Shown: one piece after another, positions 17,003-25,139 of the stretch | Numbering within the stretch: position 1 is the stretch's first letter | Layout of the letters: the number at the start of each line of letters is the position of its first letter | Assembly (NCBI GenBank): GCA_021731365.1 | Contig: JAKFXL010000041.1 | Location: 1 to 37,178 of the forward strand | DNA length: 37,178 nt | Direction of reading: 5' to 3' | From: Gammaproteobacteria bacterium | Lineage (GTDB): Bacteria; Pseudomonadota; Gammaproteobacteria; Tenderiales; Tenderiaceae | The notes under the pieces: model-generated | Seen by the model: only the letters and a program-made list of their open reading frames with translations | Told to the model about the DNA's origin: nothing | Databases searched by the model: none | Made by a program: the position numbers and the translations under genes

Positions 17003-17638
17003 TTACTTATGACACTTCCAGCAATCGGAAGGGCCGCCATTAGCCTCGTGACAACGCACGCAGAACCCCATGTTCAATGGTTTGACTTTTTGCGCCACTG
17101 TCATTTTCTTTACATCTCCATGACAGAAGGCACACACTTCAGAAACATTTTCAACCTTCATGCCTTCGTTTTTAAAGACAAACCGCTGCAAATGTTTTTC
17201 ATGCGTAAAATGAACATAATCAGGGACGTCATGAACCTTATTCCACTGTGGTGGTTCATTTTTCTCCCAATACTCAGTCAACTGTTTGATACGGGGCTTA
17301 TCTGTTGCTATTACCGAATGACACCCCATACATTTACTGGTAGGCGGTATCCCGGCAACCTTGCTACGCCGTGCATATGTGTGACAATACATGCAGTTAA
17401 TGCCATTTACATCCGCATGAATATCGTGCGGAAACTCAATGGGCTGCGGCACATGCTTGCCATTATGAGTGCCTACAGGAGGCACCGCATTAGGCACTTC
17501 AGCAGACGCGCTGGCCACAAAGAACAGCCCGCTCAGCCCTAACAACGCGGCGCTCAATGAAACCAAGCCGCGACCGAGGCGTGATCGCTTCATACCAGAC
17601 CCACCCTGCTTAGAGTTAACGTTATCACTCACAAACAT
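17003..17638 (-). CDS. actA: Alternative complex III subunit ActA (pentahaem cytochrome c)
   Basis: ActA is the pentahaem c-type subunit on the periplasmic face. Five haem motifs are present: CMYCH (82-86), CMGCH (103-107), CAFCH (169-173), CVRCH (193-197) and CWKCH (206-210). Extra histidines (FPHDIHAD, HFTHEKHL) are candidate distal ligands. A membrane-targeting segment (LVSLSAALLGLSGLFFVASASA) precedes the haem domain and may be a signal peptide or a retained anchor. ATG 17638 is preferred because GAGG lies six bases upstream; ATG 17593 is an alternative with a weaker site. The frame stays open up to a GTG at 17848, which I regard as leader. It is the first gene of the act operon. Confidence 0.92.
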   Translation of the reverse strand: MFVSDNVNSKQGGSGMKRSRLGRGLVSLSAALLGLSGLFFVASASAEVPNAVPPVGTHNGKHVPQPIEFPHDIHADVNGINCMYCHTYARRSKVAGIPPTSKCMGCHSVIATDKPRIKQLTEYWEKNEPPQWNKVHDVPDYVHFTHEKHLQRFVFKNEGMKVENVSEVCAFCHGDVKKMTVAQKVKPLNMGFCVRCHEANGGPSDCWKCHK

Positions 17639-18093
17639 CTCAATCCTCGATCTGTTTAATAGATCCCAAAAGGTATCATTGTAAATATTAAGAACCATAC
17701 CCCAGAGCTGAAAATCAGAATGCGCCAACATAGAGAGCACACGCCATTCATGCTTTGATTTACTGGTACAGATGAACCCCAAATTTAATGAACCGGATAC
17801 ACTAAGACCAAACCACAACAGCCCTGCATCCCGCCCTAATACTGCCACCCTGTTTTAATACGGGTTTTTTGTTTTTCCAAAGGGTTTTCCCCTTTTCCTG
17901 CTACTCGACCTAGCTTTTCTATTTATTAGCCCCAACCATTAATCGGGTTTAACTGGTCGTTATTGTTAAGCAATTCCGCATCCTAGACCAGTTTCAAGTC
18001 GAATGTCAACGCTCAATACTCAACAAATAAAAGATATCAGAACATTCAATTAATTTTGCTGCTGCGACGCTGGATATTCCTGCCTTCTTTTTT
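17639..18093. other. Intergenic leader between Nif3 and actA
   Basis: About 455 bases without a supported gene. It contains a good minus-strand promoter candidate at 17980-18009 and so probably a 5' leader of more than 300 bases for the act operon. A small hairpin (AAAGGG with CCCTTT near 17879-17896) lacks a T tract on either side that would make it a clear terminator. The minus-strand frame in phase with actA is open from 17848, but it has no ribosome-binding site, starts only with GTG and shows no recognisable domain. Confidence 0.5.
17980..18009 (-). promoter_or_regulatory. actA: Candidate sigma-70 promoter of the act operon
   Basis: On the minus strand a perfect TTGACA (18009-18004) is separated by 18 bases from TAGGAT (17985-17980). 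Transcription would begin near 17973, about 335 bases before the actA ATG. The -35 box is consensus and the -10 matches four of six bases. Confidence 0.5.
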
Positions 18094-18852
18094 CTAAACA
18101 GGGTTATCCACATCGATAAATATATGCTCCAAACCAAATTGGTGCGCCAACTGCTCCCCCAGGGCCTGAACGCCATAACGCTCCGTTGCATGGTGCCCCG
18201 CAGCAAAGTAATGGATCCCGCTCTCACGCGCAAAGTGAGTGGTATGCTCCGACACCTCTCCACTTATAAACGCCTGCACCCCCAGCCGACTTGCCGCTTC
18301 AATGTACCCTTGTGCAGCGCCAGTACACCACCCCACGCGGACGATCTCATCACTGCCTGCACCAATATGTAGCGGATCACGGCCAAGGGCACGGCACAAA
18401 TGCGCTTTAAAACCCTGCGCAGATAACGGCTTCAACAATCTGCCGTACATTGCCAGGCCATCCTCCTCATCACGCCCAAATCGTCCCTCCACCACCAAGC
18501 CCAATATCCGCGCCAACTCTGCATTATTGCCCAAGGTCGCATGTGCATCCAAGGGTAGGTGATATGCAATTAAACTGATGTTATTTTCTATCAACGCGCC
18601 CAAACGCCGCCGTTTCAATCCAGTCACAACGGGATCCTCACCTTTCCAGAAAAACCCGTGGTGCACCAAAATTGCGTCTGCATTTACGTTAATCGCTGCA
18701 TCAATTAAGGCCTGACAAGCTGTTACCCCCGTTACCAGCCTTGTAATATCAGCACGCCCTTCCACTTGCAAACCATTGGGGGCGTAATCATGAAACTTTG
18801 CCACTGACAACAGCTCATCACAATAGCTAACCAGCTTATCCAATCGCACCAT
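18094..18852 (-). CDS. Nif3-like dinuclear metal centre protein (YbgI/DUF34 family)
   Basis: A 252-residue member of the Nif3/YbgI family, which forms hexameric rings with a two-metal site at each subunit. A role in metal-dependent hydrolysis, possibly GTP cyclohydrolase-like, has been proposed. Metal-binding motifs are visible: ILVHHGFFW (H64, H65), AYHLPLDAH (H98, D102, H104) and AAGHHATERYG (H220, H221, E224). The opening LDKLVSYCDELL and the NGLQVEG phrase are typical. The ATG at 18852 faces the DegS/AlgW-like gene on the other strand, about 67 bases from that gene's likely start. This protease/Nif3 pairing is common in gammaproteobacteria. Confidence 0.92.
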   Translation of the reverse strand: MVRLDKLVSYCDELLSVAKFHDYAPNGLQVEGRADITRLVTGVTACQALIDAAINVNADAILVHHGFFWKGEDPVVTGLKRRRLGALIENNISLIAYHLPLDAHATLGNNAELARILGLVVEGRFGRDEEDGLAMYGRLLKPLSAQGFKAHLCRALGRDPLHIGAGSDEIVRVGWCTGAAQGYIEAASRLGVQAFISGEVSEHTTHFARESGIHYFAAGHHATERYGVQALGEQLAHQFGLEHIFIDVDNPV

Positions 18853-18919
18853 GCAGACATCCTATAGTTACGTTAATATCAGTATCTTAATAAAACTCAT
18901 CACAGAGAGTACCGAAACA

Positions 18920-20083
18920 ATGCGTTTACGCAAACTTTTCTCTTTTGCTGCTGAAGCAATCACTGCTGGCCTTGCCTTTGCTTTTGTACTGATTTTGCTA
19001 TTCCGACCCGATTTTTTTGACGGACGTCCTGTAGTAGCCTTTCTGGAAGCGGACACCCCCGCCCCCGTCAGCAACGAAAGCTCTGCCACAAGCTATGCTC
19101 CTGCCGTCGAAAAGGCCGCGCCAGCAGTGGTAAACATCTACACACGAAAAGTAGTTCAGGACCAGAGGCCACCATTCGCCATTGATGACCCTCTTCTACG
19201 ACGCTTCTTTGGTGATCAAATCCCGCAGCAACCACAGCACCAGGAGAATAGCCTTGGATCTGGCGTTATCGTCAACGCACAGGGGTACATCCTGACCAAT
19301 AATCATGTTATCCAGGGGGCCGATGAAATTGAAGTGGCGCTGCATGATGGGCGCAGCGCCGCCGCCACTGTTGTTGGAACAGATCCTGAGAGCGATCTTG
19401 CCGTACTCAAAATCGAGCTGGCAGAGATCCCCAGCATTATCTTTGGCCAATCAGAAAAGCTTCAAGTGGGCGATGTGGTTCTGGCCATTGGCAATCCGTT
19501 TGGCGTAGGCCAAACAGTCACCAGCGGCATTGTGAGTGCCACCGGTCGTTCGCGACTGGGACTCAGCACCTTCGAAAACTTCATTCAGACAGATGCTGCC
19601 ATTAATCCCGGCAATTCCGGCGGCGCGCTGGTCAACGCATACGGCCAGCTGGTCGGCATTAACACCGCTATTTTTTCGCGCACAGGCGGTTCACAGGGGA
19701 TCGGCTTTGCAATCCCTGTCAGCCTCGCCAAGGGCGTTATGAAAGAGATTATCGAATATGGTCGTGCCCTGCGTGGCTGGTTAGGCGTTGAAGTGCAAGA
19801 TCTCAATCCGGCGCTGGCAGAATCCTTTGGCATCGCCAACGTTAGCGGGGCCTTGGTCGCGGGCGTACAGGTTGGCGGTCCGGGTGATAACTCTGGATTA
19901 CGTCCCGGTGATGTAATTACGGAGGTGAATGGCAACGCCATTAATGGAAACCGCGCCCTGATGAATATTGTTACCAGCAATGCGCCGGGCACGAAACTTC
20001 AGCTAAAGGTTTTACGCGAAGGGCGCACAAACAACATTGAAACCGTCATTGGCGAACGCCCACAACCACAAACCGAGCAGTAA
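18920..20083 (+). CDS. Membrane-anchored trypsin-like protease with one PDZ domain (DegS/AlgW type)
   Basis: The start is taken at ATG 18920, after GAGAG. An upstream ATG at 18851 would overlap the Nif3 start and add an unlikely 23 residues. The 387-residue protein has one N-terminal helix (ITAGLAFAFVLILLF) acting as a membrane anchor. An S1C protease domain carries the triad H129 (LTNNHVI), D159 (ESDLAVLKI) and S233 (NPGNSGGALVN). A single PDZ domain follows (GWLGVEVQDLN to LRPGDVITEVNGN). One PDZ and an anchor fit DegS/AlgW, the periplasmic sensor that starts cleavage of the sigma-E anti-sigma factor when misfolded outer-membrane proteins appear. DegP/DegQ have two PDZ domains. It converges on tatC with an eight-base gap. 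Confidence 0.9.
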   Translation: MRLRKLFSFAAEAITAGLAFAFVLILLFRPDFFDGRPVVAFLEADTPAPVSNESSATSYAPAVEKAAPAVVNIYTRKVVQDQRPPFAIDDPLLRRFFGDQIPQQPQHQENSLGSGVIVNAQGYILTNNHVIQGADEIEVALHDGRSAAATVVGTDPESDLAVLKIELAEIPSIIFGQSEKLQVGDVVLAIGNPFGVGQTVTSGIVSATGRSRLGLSTFENFIQTDAAINPGNSGGALVNAYGQLVGINTAIFSRTGGSQGIGFAIPVSLAKGVMKEIIEYGRALRGWLGVEVQDLNPALAESFGIANVSGALVAGVQVGGPGDNSGLRPGDVITEVNGNAINGNRALMNIVTSNAPGTKLQLKVLREGRTNNIETVIGERPQPQTEQ

Positions 20084-20100
20084 TCAAGCTACTACTGCTC
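20075..20100. repeat. Inverted repeat spanning the converging protease and tatC stops
   Basis: GAGCAGTA at 20075-20082 and TACTGCTC at 20093-20100 form an eight-base-pair stem with a ten-base loop. Each arm encodes the last two codons (Glu-Gln) and most of the stop of its own gene, so both proteins end in TEQ. There is no T tract, so it is at most a weak terminator or mRNA-end stabiliser. Confidence 0.6.
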
Positions 20101-20946
20101 TGTCTGATCCGACGCCATCGCCTCCTCAGCCTCACGTGCCTGTTGTTGCCTGACCACAAAACGCGACAGCAACAGGCCAACCTCAAACAGAACGCAGATA
20201 GGCAGCGCTAGAAAGGTTTGCGAAAAGACATCTGGCGGCGTCAATATCATCGCCACCAGAAAGGCACCTACGATAATATACCGACGCTTTTGCGCCAATA
20301 CTTCCGGCGTCACAACACCCACCCACACCAATACAATCGTGACGATGGGAACCTGGAACGCCACCCCAAACGCAAAAAACATCGACAACACAAAATCGAG
20401 ATAACTGCTGATATCAGTCATCACCGCCACACCCTGTGGTGCGATTTTGACAAAGAACCCAAAGACCATCGGGAAGAAGATAAAGTAGGCAAACAATACA
20501 CCGCTGTAAAACAGCAGCACACTGCCAAACAACAGAGGGAAAATCATGCGCCGCTCATGCTTATAGAGTCCCGGCGCTATAAACCCCCAAAAGTGGTACA
20601 AAATGATCGGCATTCCCAAAAATGCAGCCAGTACCATGGCAAACCTGAGTGGCGCAAGAAATGGTGACGTCACCGATGTGGCAATCATGTTAGTACCTGC
20701 CGGCATGTTAGCCATTAACGGCTCAGCCAGCAGGTTGTAGAGGTCATTGGAATAGAATGCCAGTGGCAGAAAAATGATCAGCACTGATATAAGCATCTTG
20801 ATCAGCCGATTACGCAGCTCGACCAGATGCCCCACCAGCCCCTGCTCATGCTGCGGGGTCTTGTTGGCTCGGCTATTCAACCTTTGGCTGATCAACGAAC
20901 GGCTTTTCCGGCCTTTGATCGGGGTACGCTCCTGTGGTGATTCCAT
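20092..20946 (-). CDS. tatC: Twin-arginine translocase subunit TatC
   Basis: TatC is the six-helix receptor that binds twin-arginine signals. Family features are clear: GLVGHLVELRNRLIKML, the periplasmic loop LLAEPLMANMP, FWGFIAPGLYKHERRM (conserved first-loop glutamate phrase), VFGFFVKIAP, then FQVPIVTIVLVWVGVV and VGAFLVAMILTPPDVFSQ. The start is uncertain. ATG 20946 overlaps tatB by 74 bases and has only a loose GCAGGCGG site. A TTG at 20880 overlaps tatB by eight bases and gives a more usual length of about 262 residues. The charged C-terminal tail ends EEAMASDQTEQ. It is the last gene of the long ibaG-to-tatC run and would serve the Tat signal on ActB1. Confidence 0.93.
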   Translation of the reverse strand: MESPQERTPIKGRKSRSLISQRLNSRANKTPQHEQGLVGHLVELRNRLIKMLISVLIIFLPLAFYSNDLYNLLAEPLMANMPAGTNMIATSVTSPFLAPLRFAMVLAAFLGMPIILYHFWGFIAPGLYKHERRMIFPLLFGSVLLFYSGVLFAYFIFFPMVFGFFVKIAPQGVAVMTDISSYLDFVLSMFFAFGVAFQVPIVTIVLVWVGVVTPEVLAQKRRYIIVGAFLVAMILTPPDVFSQTFLALPICVLFEVGLLLSRFVVRQQQAREAEEAMASDQTEQ

Positions 20947-21244
20947 CCGCCTGCTCAACCTTGCTCACATCAGCCAAAGCGCTCTGTTCCAGCGTCTGGG
21001 CAACATTATTTTTTAAAACCCGATGAAGCTCTGCGATCTCGGACTCTTTCTCCATTAATCGCTTCAGCTCGTTAGCCTTATCAATCTCATAATTGAGATC
21101 TGACTTCATGGCATTCAGAAAGCCTTTCGCCTTGCCAATGCCACGTCCTACACTCTGGACCAGCCCCGGCAGATCCTTGGGCCCCACCACCAGCAGGGCC
21201 ACAATACCAACCAGCACCAACTCCCAGAAGCCGATATCAAACAT
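20873..21244 (-). CDS. tatB: Sec-independent translocase subunit TatB
   Basis: A 123-residue TatB: N-terminal MFDIGFWELVLVGIVALLVV helix with the conserved glutamate, the GPKDLPGL hinge, an amphipathic helix (VQSVGRGIGKAKGFLNAM) and a long charged coil (EIDKANELKRLMEKESEIAE). The C terminus is variable and Pro-rich. The MFDIGF opening and length separate it from TatA. GGAG lies six bases before the ATG. It follows tatA by 18 bases and overlaps tatC. TatB works with TatC to receive folded precursors. Confidence 0.95.
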   Translation of the reverse strand: MFDIGFWELVLVGIVALLVVGPKDLPGLVQSVGRGIGKAKGFLNAMKSDLNYEIDKANELKRLMEKESEIAELHRVLKNNVAQTLEQSALADVSKVEQADGITTGAYPDQRPEKPFVDQPKVE

Positions 21245-21262
21245 GGCTGCTCCGTAAAATCG

Positions 21263-21532
21263 CTAAATTTTCTGTTCGCTCTTACTGCTAGTTGATTCGC
21301 TGTCAATCACACGGGCACCATCTTTATCCTCGTGTAACTGTCCCTTAGGCTGCTCCGTCGCGCTTCTTTCAGCGCTGGCCTCGGTCTCACCATCACGAAC
21401 CGAACTGCGAAACCCCTTGATTGCACTCCCCAGGTCGCCGCCAAGACTGCGTAACTTTTTGCCGCCAAACAGCAGTAATACAATTACCAATACAATCAGC
21501 AACTGCCAAACACTTATTCCGCCCATGCCCAT
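21263..21532 (-). CDS. tatA: Twin-arginine translocase subunit TatA
   Basis: An 89-residue TatA: short transmembrane helix [18 protein letters not shown], the [20 protein letters not shown] hinge and amphipathic helix typical of TatA, then an acidic, disordered tail. GGAGAG lies five bases before ATG 21532. It starts 24 bases after hisE and begins the tatABC group. TatA polymerises to form the transient passage for folded proteins. Linking hisIE and tatABC is common in proteobacteria. Confidence 0.95.
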   Translation of the reverse strand: MGMGGISVWQLLIVLVIVLLLFGGKKLRSLGGDLGSAIKGFRSSVRDGETEASAERSATEQPKGQLHEDKDGARVIDSESTSSKSEQKI

Positions 21533-21556
21533 AATCGCTCTCCAAATTAACCCTGT

Positions 21557-21886
21557 TTACTTAATATCGCTCCGCGCCGCTTTCTCTTCCAGCCCCGAAA
21601 GACCAAAACGGCGCGCCAATTCATCCAGCACATCATCAGGCCCGAGCCCCTGATGGGCCAACAGAACTAATGTGTGAAACCAGAGGTCTGCCACCTCGTA
21701 AACTAACTGTGTTTTATCGTCGCCTTTGGCGGCAATCACCGTCTCCGTCGCCTCTTCACCCACCTTTTTAAGAATGGAGTCCAACCCTTTGGCATACAGC
21801 GATGCAACATACGAGGAGTCTGCAGCAGCACCCTTGCGCGCCTCAAGCACCTCAGCCAGTTGAACCAAAACATCATTCAGGGCCAC
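21557..21886 (-). CDS. hisE: Phosphoribosyl-ATP pyrophosphatase
   Basis: HisE hydrolyses phosphoribosyl-ATP to phosphoribosyl-AMP, step 2 of histidine synthesis. The start is taken at GTG 21886, six bases after AAGGAGT; a GTG at 21904 lies inside hisI. The product is about 109 residues with the all-alpha MazG-like fold: [38 protein letters not shown] and [15 protein letters not shown], containing the EEATE and EVADL acidic metal sites. It is separate from hisI here, unlike the fused HisIE of enterics, and follows it by four bases. Confidence 0.94.
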   Translation of the reverse strand: MALNDVLVQLAEVLEARKGAAADSSYVASLYAKGLDSILKKVGEEATETVIAAKGDDKTQLVYEVADLWFHTLVLLAHQGLGPDDVLDELARRFGLSGLEEKAARSDIK

Positions 21887-21890
21887 TACT

Positions 21891-22292
21891 CTACTCCTTG
21901 CCACGGTGGGCGTATATCACGGCAGGATCCTTTACGACACCCTCCGCCTCCTGCCACTGCCCTTGCACAAAACGGCGGTAAAAACAGCTGCGTCGCCCAG
22001 TATGGCAGGCAATGCCTCCCAGCTGCTCAATCTCCAGAAGAATGACATCCTCATCACAATCCAGATAGATCTCTTTCACAATCTGCTCATGACCAGACTC
22101 TTCCCCTTTGCGCCAGAGCTTTTGTCGGGAACGCGACCAATAGACCGCCTTGCCACTCGCGACTGTCTCAGTCAATGAATCTCGGTTCATCCAGGCGAAC
22201 ATCAGCACCTTCCCTGTACCCGTCTCCTGGGCAATCACAGGCACCAAGCCATCACCAGTCCATTTAATCTCATCGAGCCAGGCCACCGCCAT
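21891..22292 (-). CDS. hisI: Phosphoribosyl-AMP cyclohydrolase
   Basis: HisI opens the adenine ring of phosphoribosyl-AMP, step 3 of histidine synthesis. The 133-residue protein shows [32 protein letters not shown], the metal-binding [13 protein letters not shown] and the zinc-cysteine region [18 protein letters not shown] 22292 overlaps the hisF stop by one base (TAATG), so translation is coupled. It is a stand-alone enzyme, not fused to HisE. Confidence 0.95.
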   Translation of the reverse strand: MAVAWLDEIKWTGDGLVPVIAQETGTGKVLMFAWMNRDSLTETVASGKAVYWSRSRQKLWRKGEESGHEQIVKEIYLDCDEDVILLEIEQLGGIACHTGRRSCFYRRFVQGQWQEAEGVVKDPAVIYAHRGKE

Positions 22293-23053
22293 TACAGACG
22301 CACCTCAATATTATGCTGCGCCATGTACTGCTTGGCCTGTGCCACCGTGTATTCACCAAAGTGGAAGATACTCGCAGCCAGCACTGCGTCGGCCCTGCCC
22401 TCAACCACCCCATCTACCAGATGCTGAAGATTCCCCACTCCCCCGGAGGCGATGACCGGCACGGCCACGGCGTCACTCACCGTGCGGACCAGTGCCAGAT
22501 CAAAACCATCTTTGGTACCGTCACGATCCATGCTGGTCAGCAACAGCTCTCCAGCACCGTAACTGACCATTTTGCAGGCCCACTCTATCGCATCGATACC
22601 AGTCGCCTTGCGACCGCCGTGGGTAAAAATCTCCCAACGCCCAGGGGATACCTGCTTGGCATCCATGGCAACAACAATGCATTGGGAACCAAAGGCGTCA
22701 GCCGCCTCTTTCACAAACTCAGGGCGAAAAACGGCGGCCGTATTGATCCCCACCTTATCCGCCCCCGCATTTAACATGCGGCGAATATCGGCCTTCTCGC
22801 GAATGCCTCCCCCCACAGTCAACGGGATAAAGACCTCTGAGGCGACCTGCTCCACTACGTGGACCATCGTCTCGCGCTCCTGATGCGAGGCGGTGATATC
22901 AAGAAAAACCAGCTCATCCGCCCCGGCTTGATTGTAGCGGCGGGCAATCTCAACCGGATCACCTGCATCACGGATTCCAACAAACTGCACCCCTTTAACA
23001 ACACGTCCGGCATCCACATCAAGACAGGGGATAATTCGTTTGGAGAGTGGCAT
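22292..23053 (-). CDS. hisF: Imidazole glycerol phosphate synthase cyclase subunit
   Basis: HisF joins ammonia from HisH to PRFAR, giving imidazole glycerol phosphate and AICAR. The 253-residue TIM barrel has the family opening [20 protein letters not shown] with catalytic D12, and D131 in [10 protein letters not shown]. Phosphate sites lie at [14 protein letters not shown] and [11 protein letters not shown] 23053 overlaps the hisA stop by one base. The order hisH-hisA-hisF-hisI is the usual proteobacterial core. Confidence 0.97.
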   Translation of the reverse strand: MPLSKRIIPCLDVDAGRVVKGVQFVGIRDAGDPVEIARRYNQAGADELVFLDITASHQERETMVHVVEQVASEVFIPLTVGGGIREKADIRRMLNAGADKVGINTAAVFRPEFVKEAADAFGSQCIVVAMDAKQVSPGRWEIFTHGGRKATGIDAIEWACKMVSYGAGELLLTSMDRDGTKDGFDLALVRTVSDAVAVPVIASGGVGNLQHLVDGVVEGRADAVLAASIFHFGEYTVAQAKQYMAQHNIEVRL

Positions 23054-23784
23054 CAGACGTCGCCCACCAAGGCGTTGGCTTCGGCCAGATCAATGGTCCC
23101 TTCATAAAGGGCGCGCCCCAGTATCGCCCCCATAATGCCTTCGCCCTGCACCGCCTTCAGCGCACGCAGATCATCGAGATTGGTCACACCACCCGAGGCG
23201 ATCACCGGAATACTGATAGCCTGAGCCAACCGGAGTGTTGCCTCTACGTTAACCCCCTGCATCATGCCGTCACGGCTGATGTCAGTATAGATAATCGCCT
23301 CCACACCATCGCGCTCAAAGTGCTGCGCCATATCAATCACATCGTGATGTGAAAGTTTGGACCAGCCATCAATCGCCACCTTGCCATCTTTGGCATCCAG
23401 GCCAACGATAATATGCCCAGGAAAGCTGGTGCAGACATCACCCACAAAATGGGGGGCATTCACCGCCTTGGTGCCGATGATGACAAACTGCACCCCTGCA
23501 GCAAGATAGGCCTCGATGGTCTCTTCGTCACGAATCCCCCCCCCTACCTGTATTGGCAGATCAGGAAAGGCCGCCGCAATCTCGCGAATCACGCCGGCAT
23601 TCACCGGTTTGCCGGCAAAAGCGCCGTCCAGATCCACCAGATGCAGGCGCTTTGCACCCGCCTCAACCCAGCGGCCAGCGACCGCCACGGGGTCATCGGA
23701 AAAGACCGTATCATCTTCCATACGGCCCTGACGTAAACGAACGCACTTGCCACCCTTAAGGTCAATTGCGGGTATCAACAACAT
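23053..23784 (-). CDS. hisA: ProFAR isomerase
   Basis: HisA isomerises ProFAR to PRFAR, step 4 of histidine synthesis. The 243-residue barrel opens [20 protein letters not shown] with catalytic D8, and the second catalytic aspartate is D130 ([10 protein letters not shown]). Phosphate-binding phrases are [18 protein letters not shown] and [13 protein letters not shown] lies about eight bases before ATG 23784. It lies between hisH and hisF, with which it shares a common half-barrel ancestry. Confidence 0.97.
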   Translation of the reverse strand: MLLIPAIDLKGGKCVRLRQGRMEDDTVFSDDPVAVAGRWVEAGAKRLHLVDLDGAFAGKPVNAGVIREIAAAFPDLPIQVGGGIRDEETIEAYLAAGVQFVIIGTKAVNAPHFVGDVCTSFPGHIIVGLDAKDGKVAIDGWSKLSHHDVIDMAQHFERDGVEAIIYTDISRDGMMQGVNVEATLRLAQAISIPVIASGGVTNLDDLRALKAVQGEGIMGAILGRALYEGTIDLAEANALVGDV

Positions 23785-23819
23785 TGTCGGTTTCCTTGCA
23801 GAGTTTTATCGAAATAAAT

Positions 23820-24470
23820 TTAATTACCATCCCACATCAGAAAGTTGCGGTAAAGACGCAGCCCCGCCTCAGCACTCTTCTCTGGATGAAACTGTGTCGC
23901 AAACACATTGCCACGGCTCACCGCCGAGCAGAACCGCTGTCCATATTCAGTAGTCGCGGCGCACACACCCGTCGCCAGGCCGTCAGGTAAAAAATAGCTG
24001 TGCACAAAATAGAACGCACTATCCTGCTTGATCTCATGCCACAACGGGTGCGTCGGATCAGCCTGGTGAACCTGGTTCCACCCCATGTGCGGCACCTTTA
24101 AATGGTCAGACGGCGGAGTACGGATAAACGCATCACCAAAAAAATCGAGCCGACCGGGCAGCAGCCCCATGCAGTCCACCCCGCCATTCTCAGCGCTATG
24201 TTCAAGCAGCGCCTGCATACCCACACAGACCGCCAACAGCGGTTTATTCCGGGAGACCTCTTGCACCACCTCCGGCATTCCCAGACGTTGCAACTCAGCC
24301 ATGCAGTCACGAATGGCACCCACGCCCGGCAAGACCACCCGGTCAGCGGCCAAAATAAGCTGCGGGTCACTGCTCACCACCACACGGGTGTCGATGGCAA
24401 CATGCTCCAGCGCCTTGGCAACCGAGTGCAGGTTGCCCATACCATAATCAATCACTGCCACTGTTTTCAT
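23820..24470 (-). CDS. hisH: Imidazole glycerol phosphate synthase glutaminase subunit
   Basis: HisH hydrolyses glutamine and channels ammonia into HisF. The 216-residue class I glutaminase opens [20 protein letters not shown]. The nucleophile is C82 ([13 protein letters not shown]), with the oxyanion strand [10 protein letters not shown], and the partners are H195 and E197 ([13 protein letters not shown]). The start is ATG 24470; a TTG three bases upstream is unlikely. There is no obvious ribosome-binding site. Gaps of about 35 bases separate it from hisB and hisA. Confidence 0.96.
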   Translation of the reverse strand: MKTVAVIDYGMGNLHSVAKALEHVAIDTRVVVSSDPQLILAADRVVLPGVGAIRDCMAELQRLGMPEVVQEVSRNKPLLAVCVGMQALLEHSAENGGVDCMGLLPGRLDFFGDAFIRTPPSDHLKVPHMGWNQVHQADPTHPLWHEIKQDSAFYFVHSYFLPDGLATGVCAATTEYGQRFCSAVSRGNVFATQFHPEKSAEAGLRLYRNFLMWDGN

Positions 24471-24507
24471 CAAAAAATTCCGTAACCCAGATCGACCTTA
24501 GCCGTAA

Positions 24508-25101
24508 TTAGAGCGCACCCTTGGTCGAAGGGATAACCCCCTGCATACGCGGATCAAGCTCCAGCGCAACACGCAAGGCGCGGCCAAAGGCTTTAAAGAT
24601 GGTCTCAGCTACATGGTGGGCGTTGCGGCCACGCAACGAATCAATATGGAGCGATACCTGGGCGTGATTCACAAAACCCTGGAAAAATTCGCGCAGCAGA
24701 TCTACATCAAAATCCCCAATGCGGGCGCGGGGATAGTCAACGTGATACTCCAGCCCAGGACGGCCAGAAAAATCCATCACCACACGTGACAACGCCTCAT
24801 CCAGCGGCACATAAGCGTGACCATAACGGCGAATCCCTTTTTTATCGGCCAACGCCTGACTCATCGCCTGTCCCAGGGTAATGCCGATATCCTCCACTGT
24901 ATGGTGGGCATCAATCTGCAGATCACCTTTGGCTTTAACATCGATATCAATCACCCCATGACGGGCAATTTGATCCAACATATGGTCAAGAAAAGGGACG
25001 CCCGTCTCAAAACAGCCCGTACCGCTGCCATCAAGATTGATACTGATCTCAATCTGGGTCTCAAGGGTATTACGTTTTACGGTGGCTTTACGCTCAACCA
25101 T
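24508..25101 (-). CDS. hisB: Imidazole glycerol phosphate dehydratase (monofunctional)
   Basis: HisB dehydrates imidazole glycerol phosphate to imidazole acetol phosphate. The 197-residue protein contains only the dehydratase: [33 protein letters not shown] and [18 protein letters not shown] carry the manganese-binding histidines and glutamates. The N-terminal histidinol-phosphatase domain of the enteric fusion is absent, so a separate phosphatase must be encoded elsewhere. GGAGAG precedes ATG 25101. Confidence 0.97.
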   Translation of the reverse strand: MVERKATVKRNTLETQIEISINLDGSGTGCFETGVPFLDHMLDQIARHGVIDIDVKAKGDLQIDAHHTVEDIGITLGQAMSQALADKKGIRRYGHAYVPLDEALSRVVMDFSGRPGLEYHVDYPRARIGDFDVDLLREFFQGFVNHAQVSLHIDSLRGRNAHHVAETIFKAFGRALRVALELDPRMQGVIPSTKGAL

Positions 25102-25139
25102 TTAATCTCTCCATCACCAACTTACGATACCCAATACAA

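Noticed and set aside
16967-17542. Plus-strand open frame opposite actA
   Set aside because: The minus strand has five haem c motifs in frame, so the plus-strand reading is a shadow.
18851-18919. Upstream start of the DegS/AlgW-like protease at 18851
   Set aside because: It would overlap the Nif3 start codon and put 23 polar residues ahead of the normal anchor. ATG 18920 fits better.
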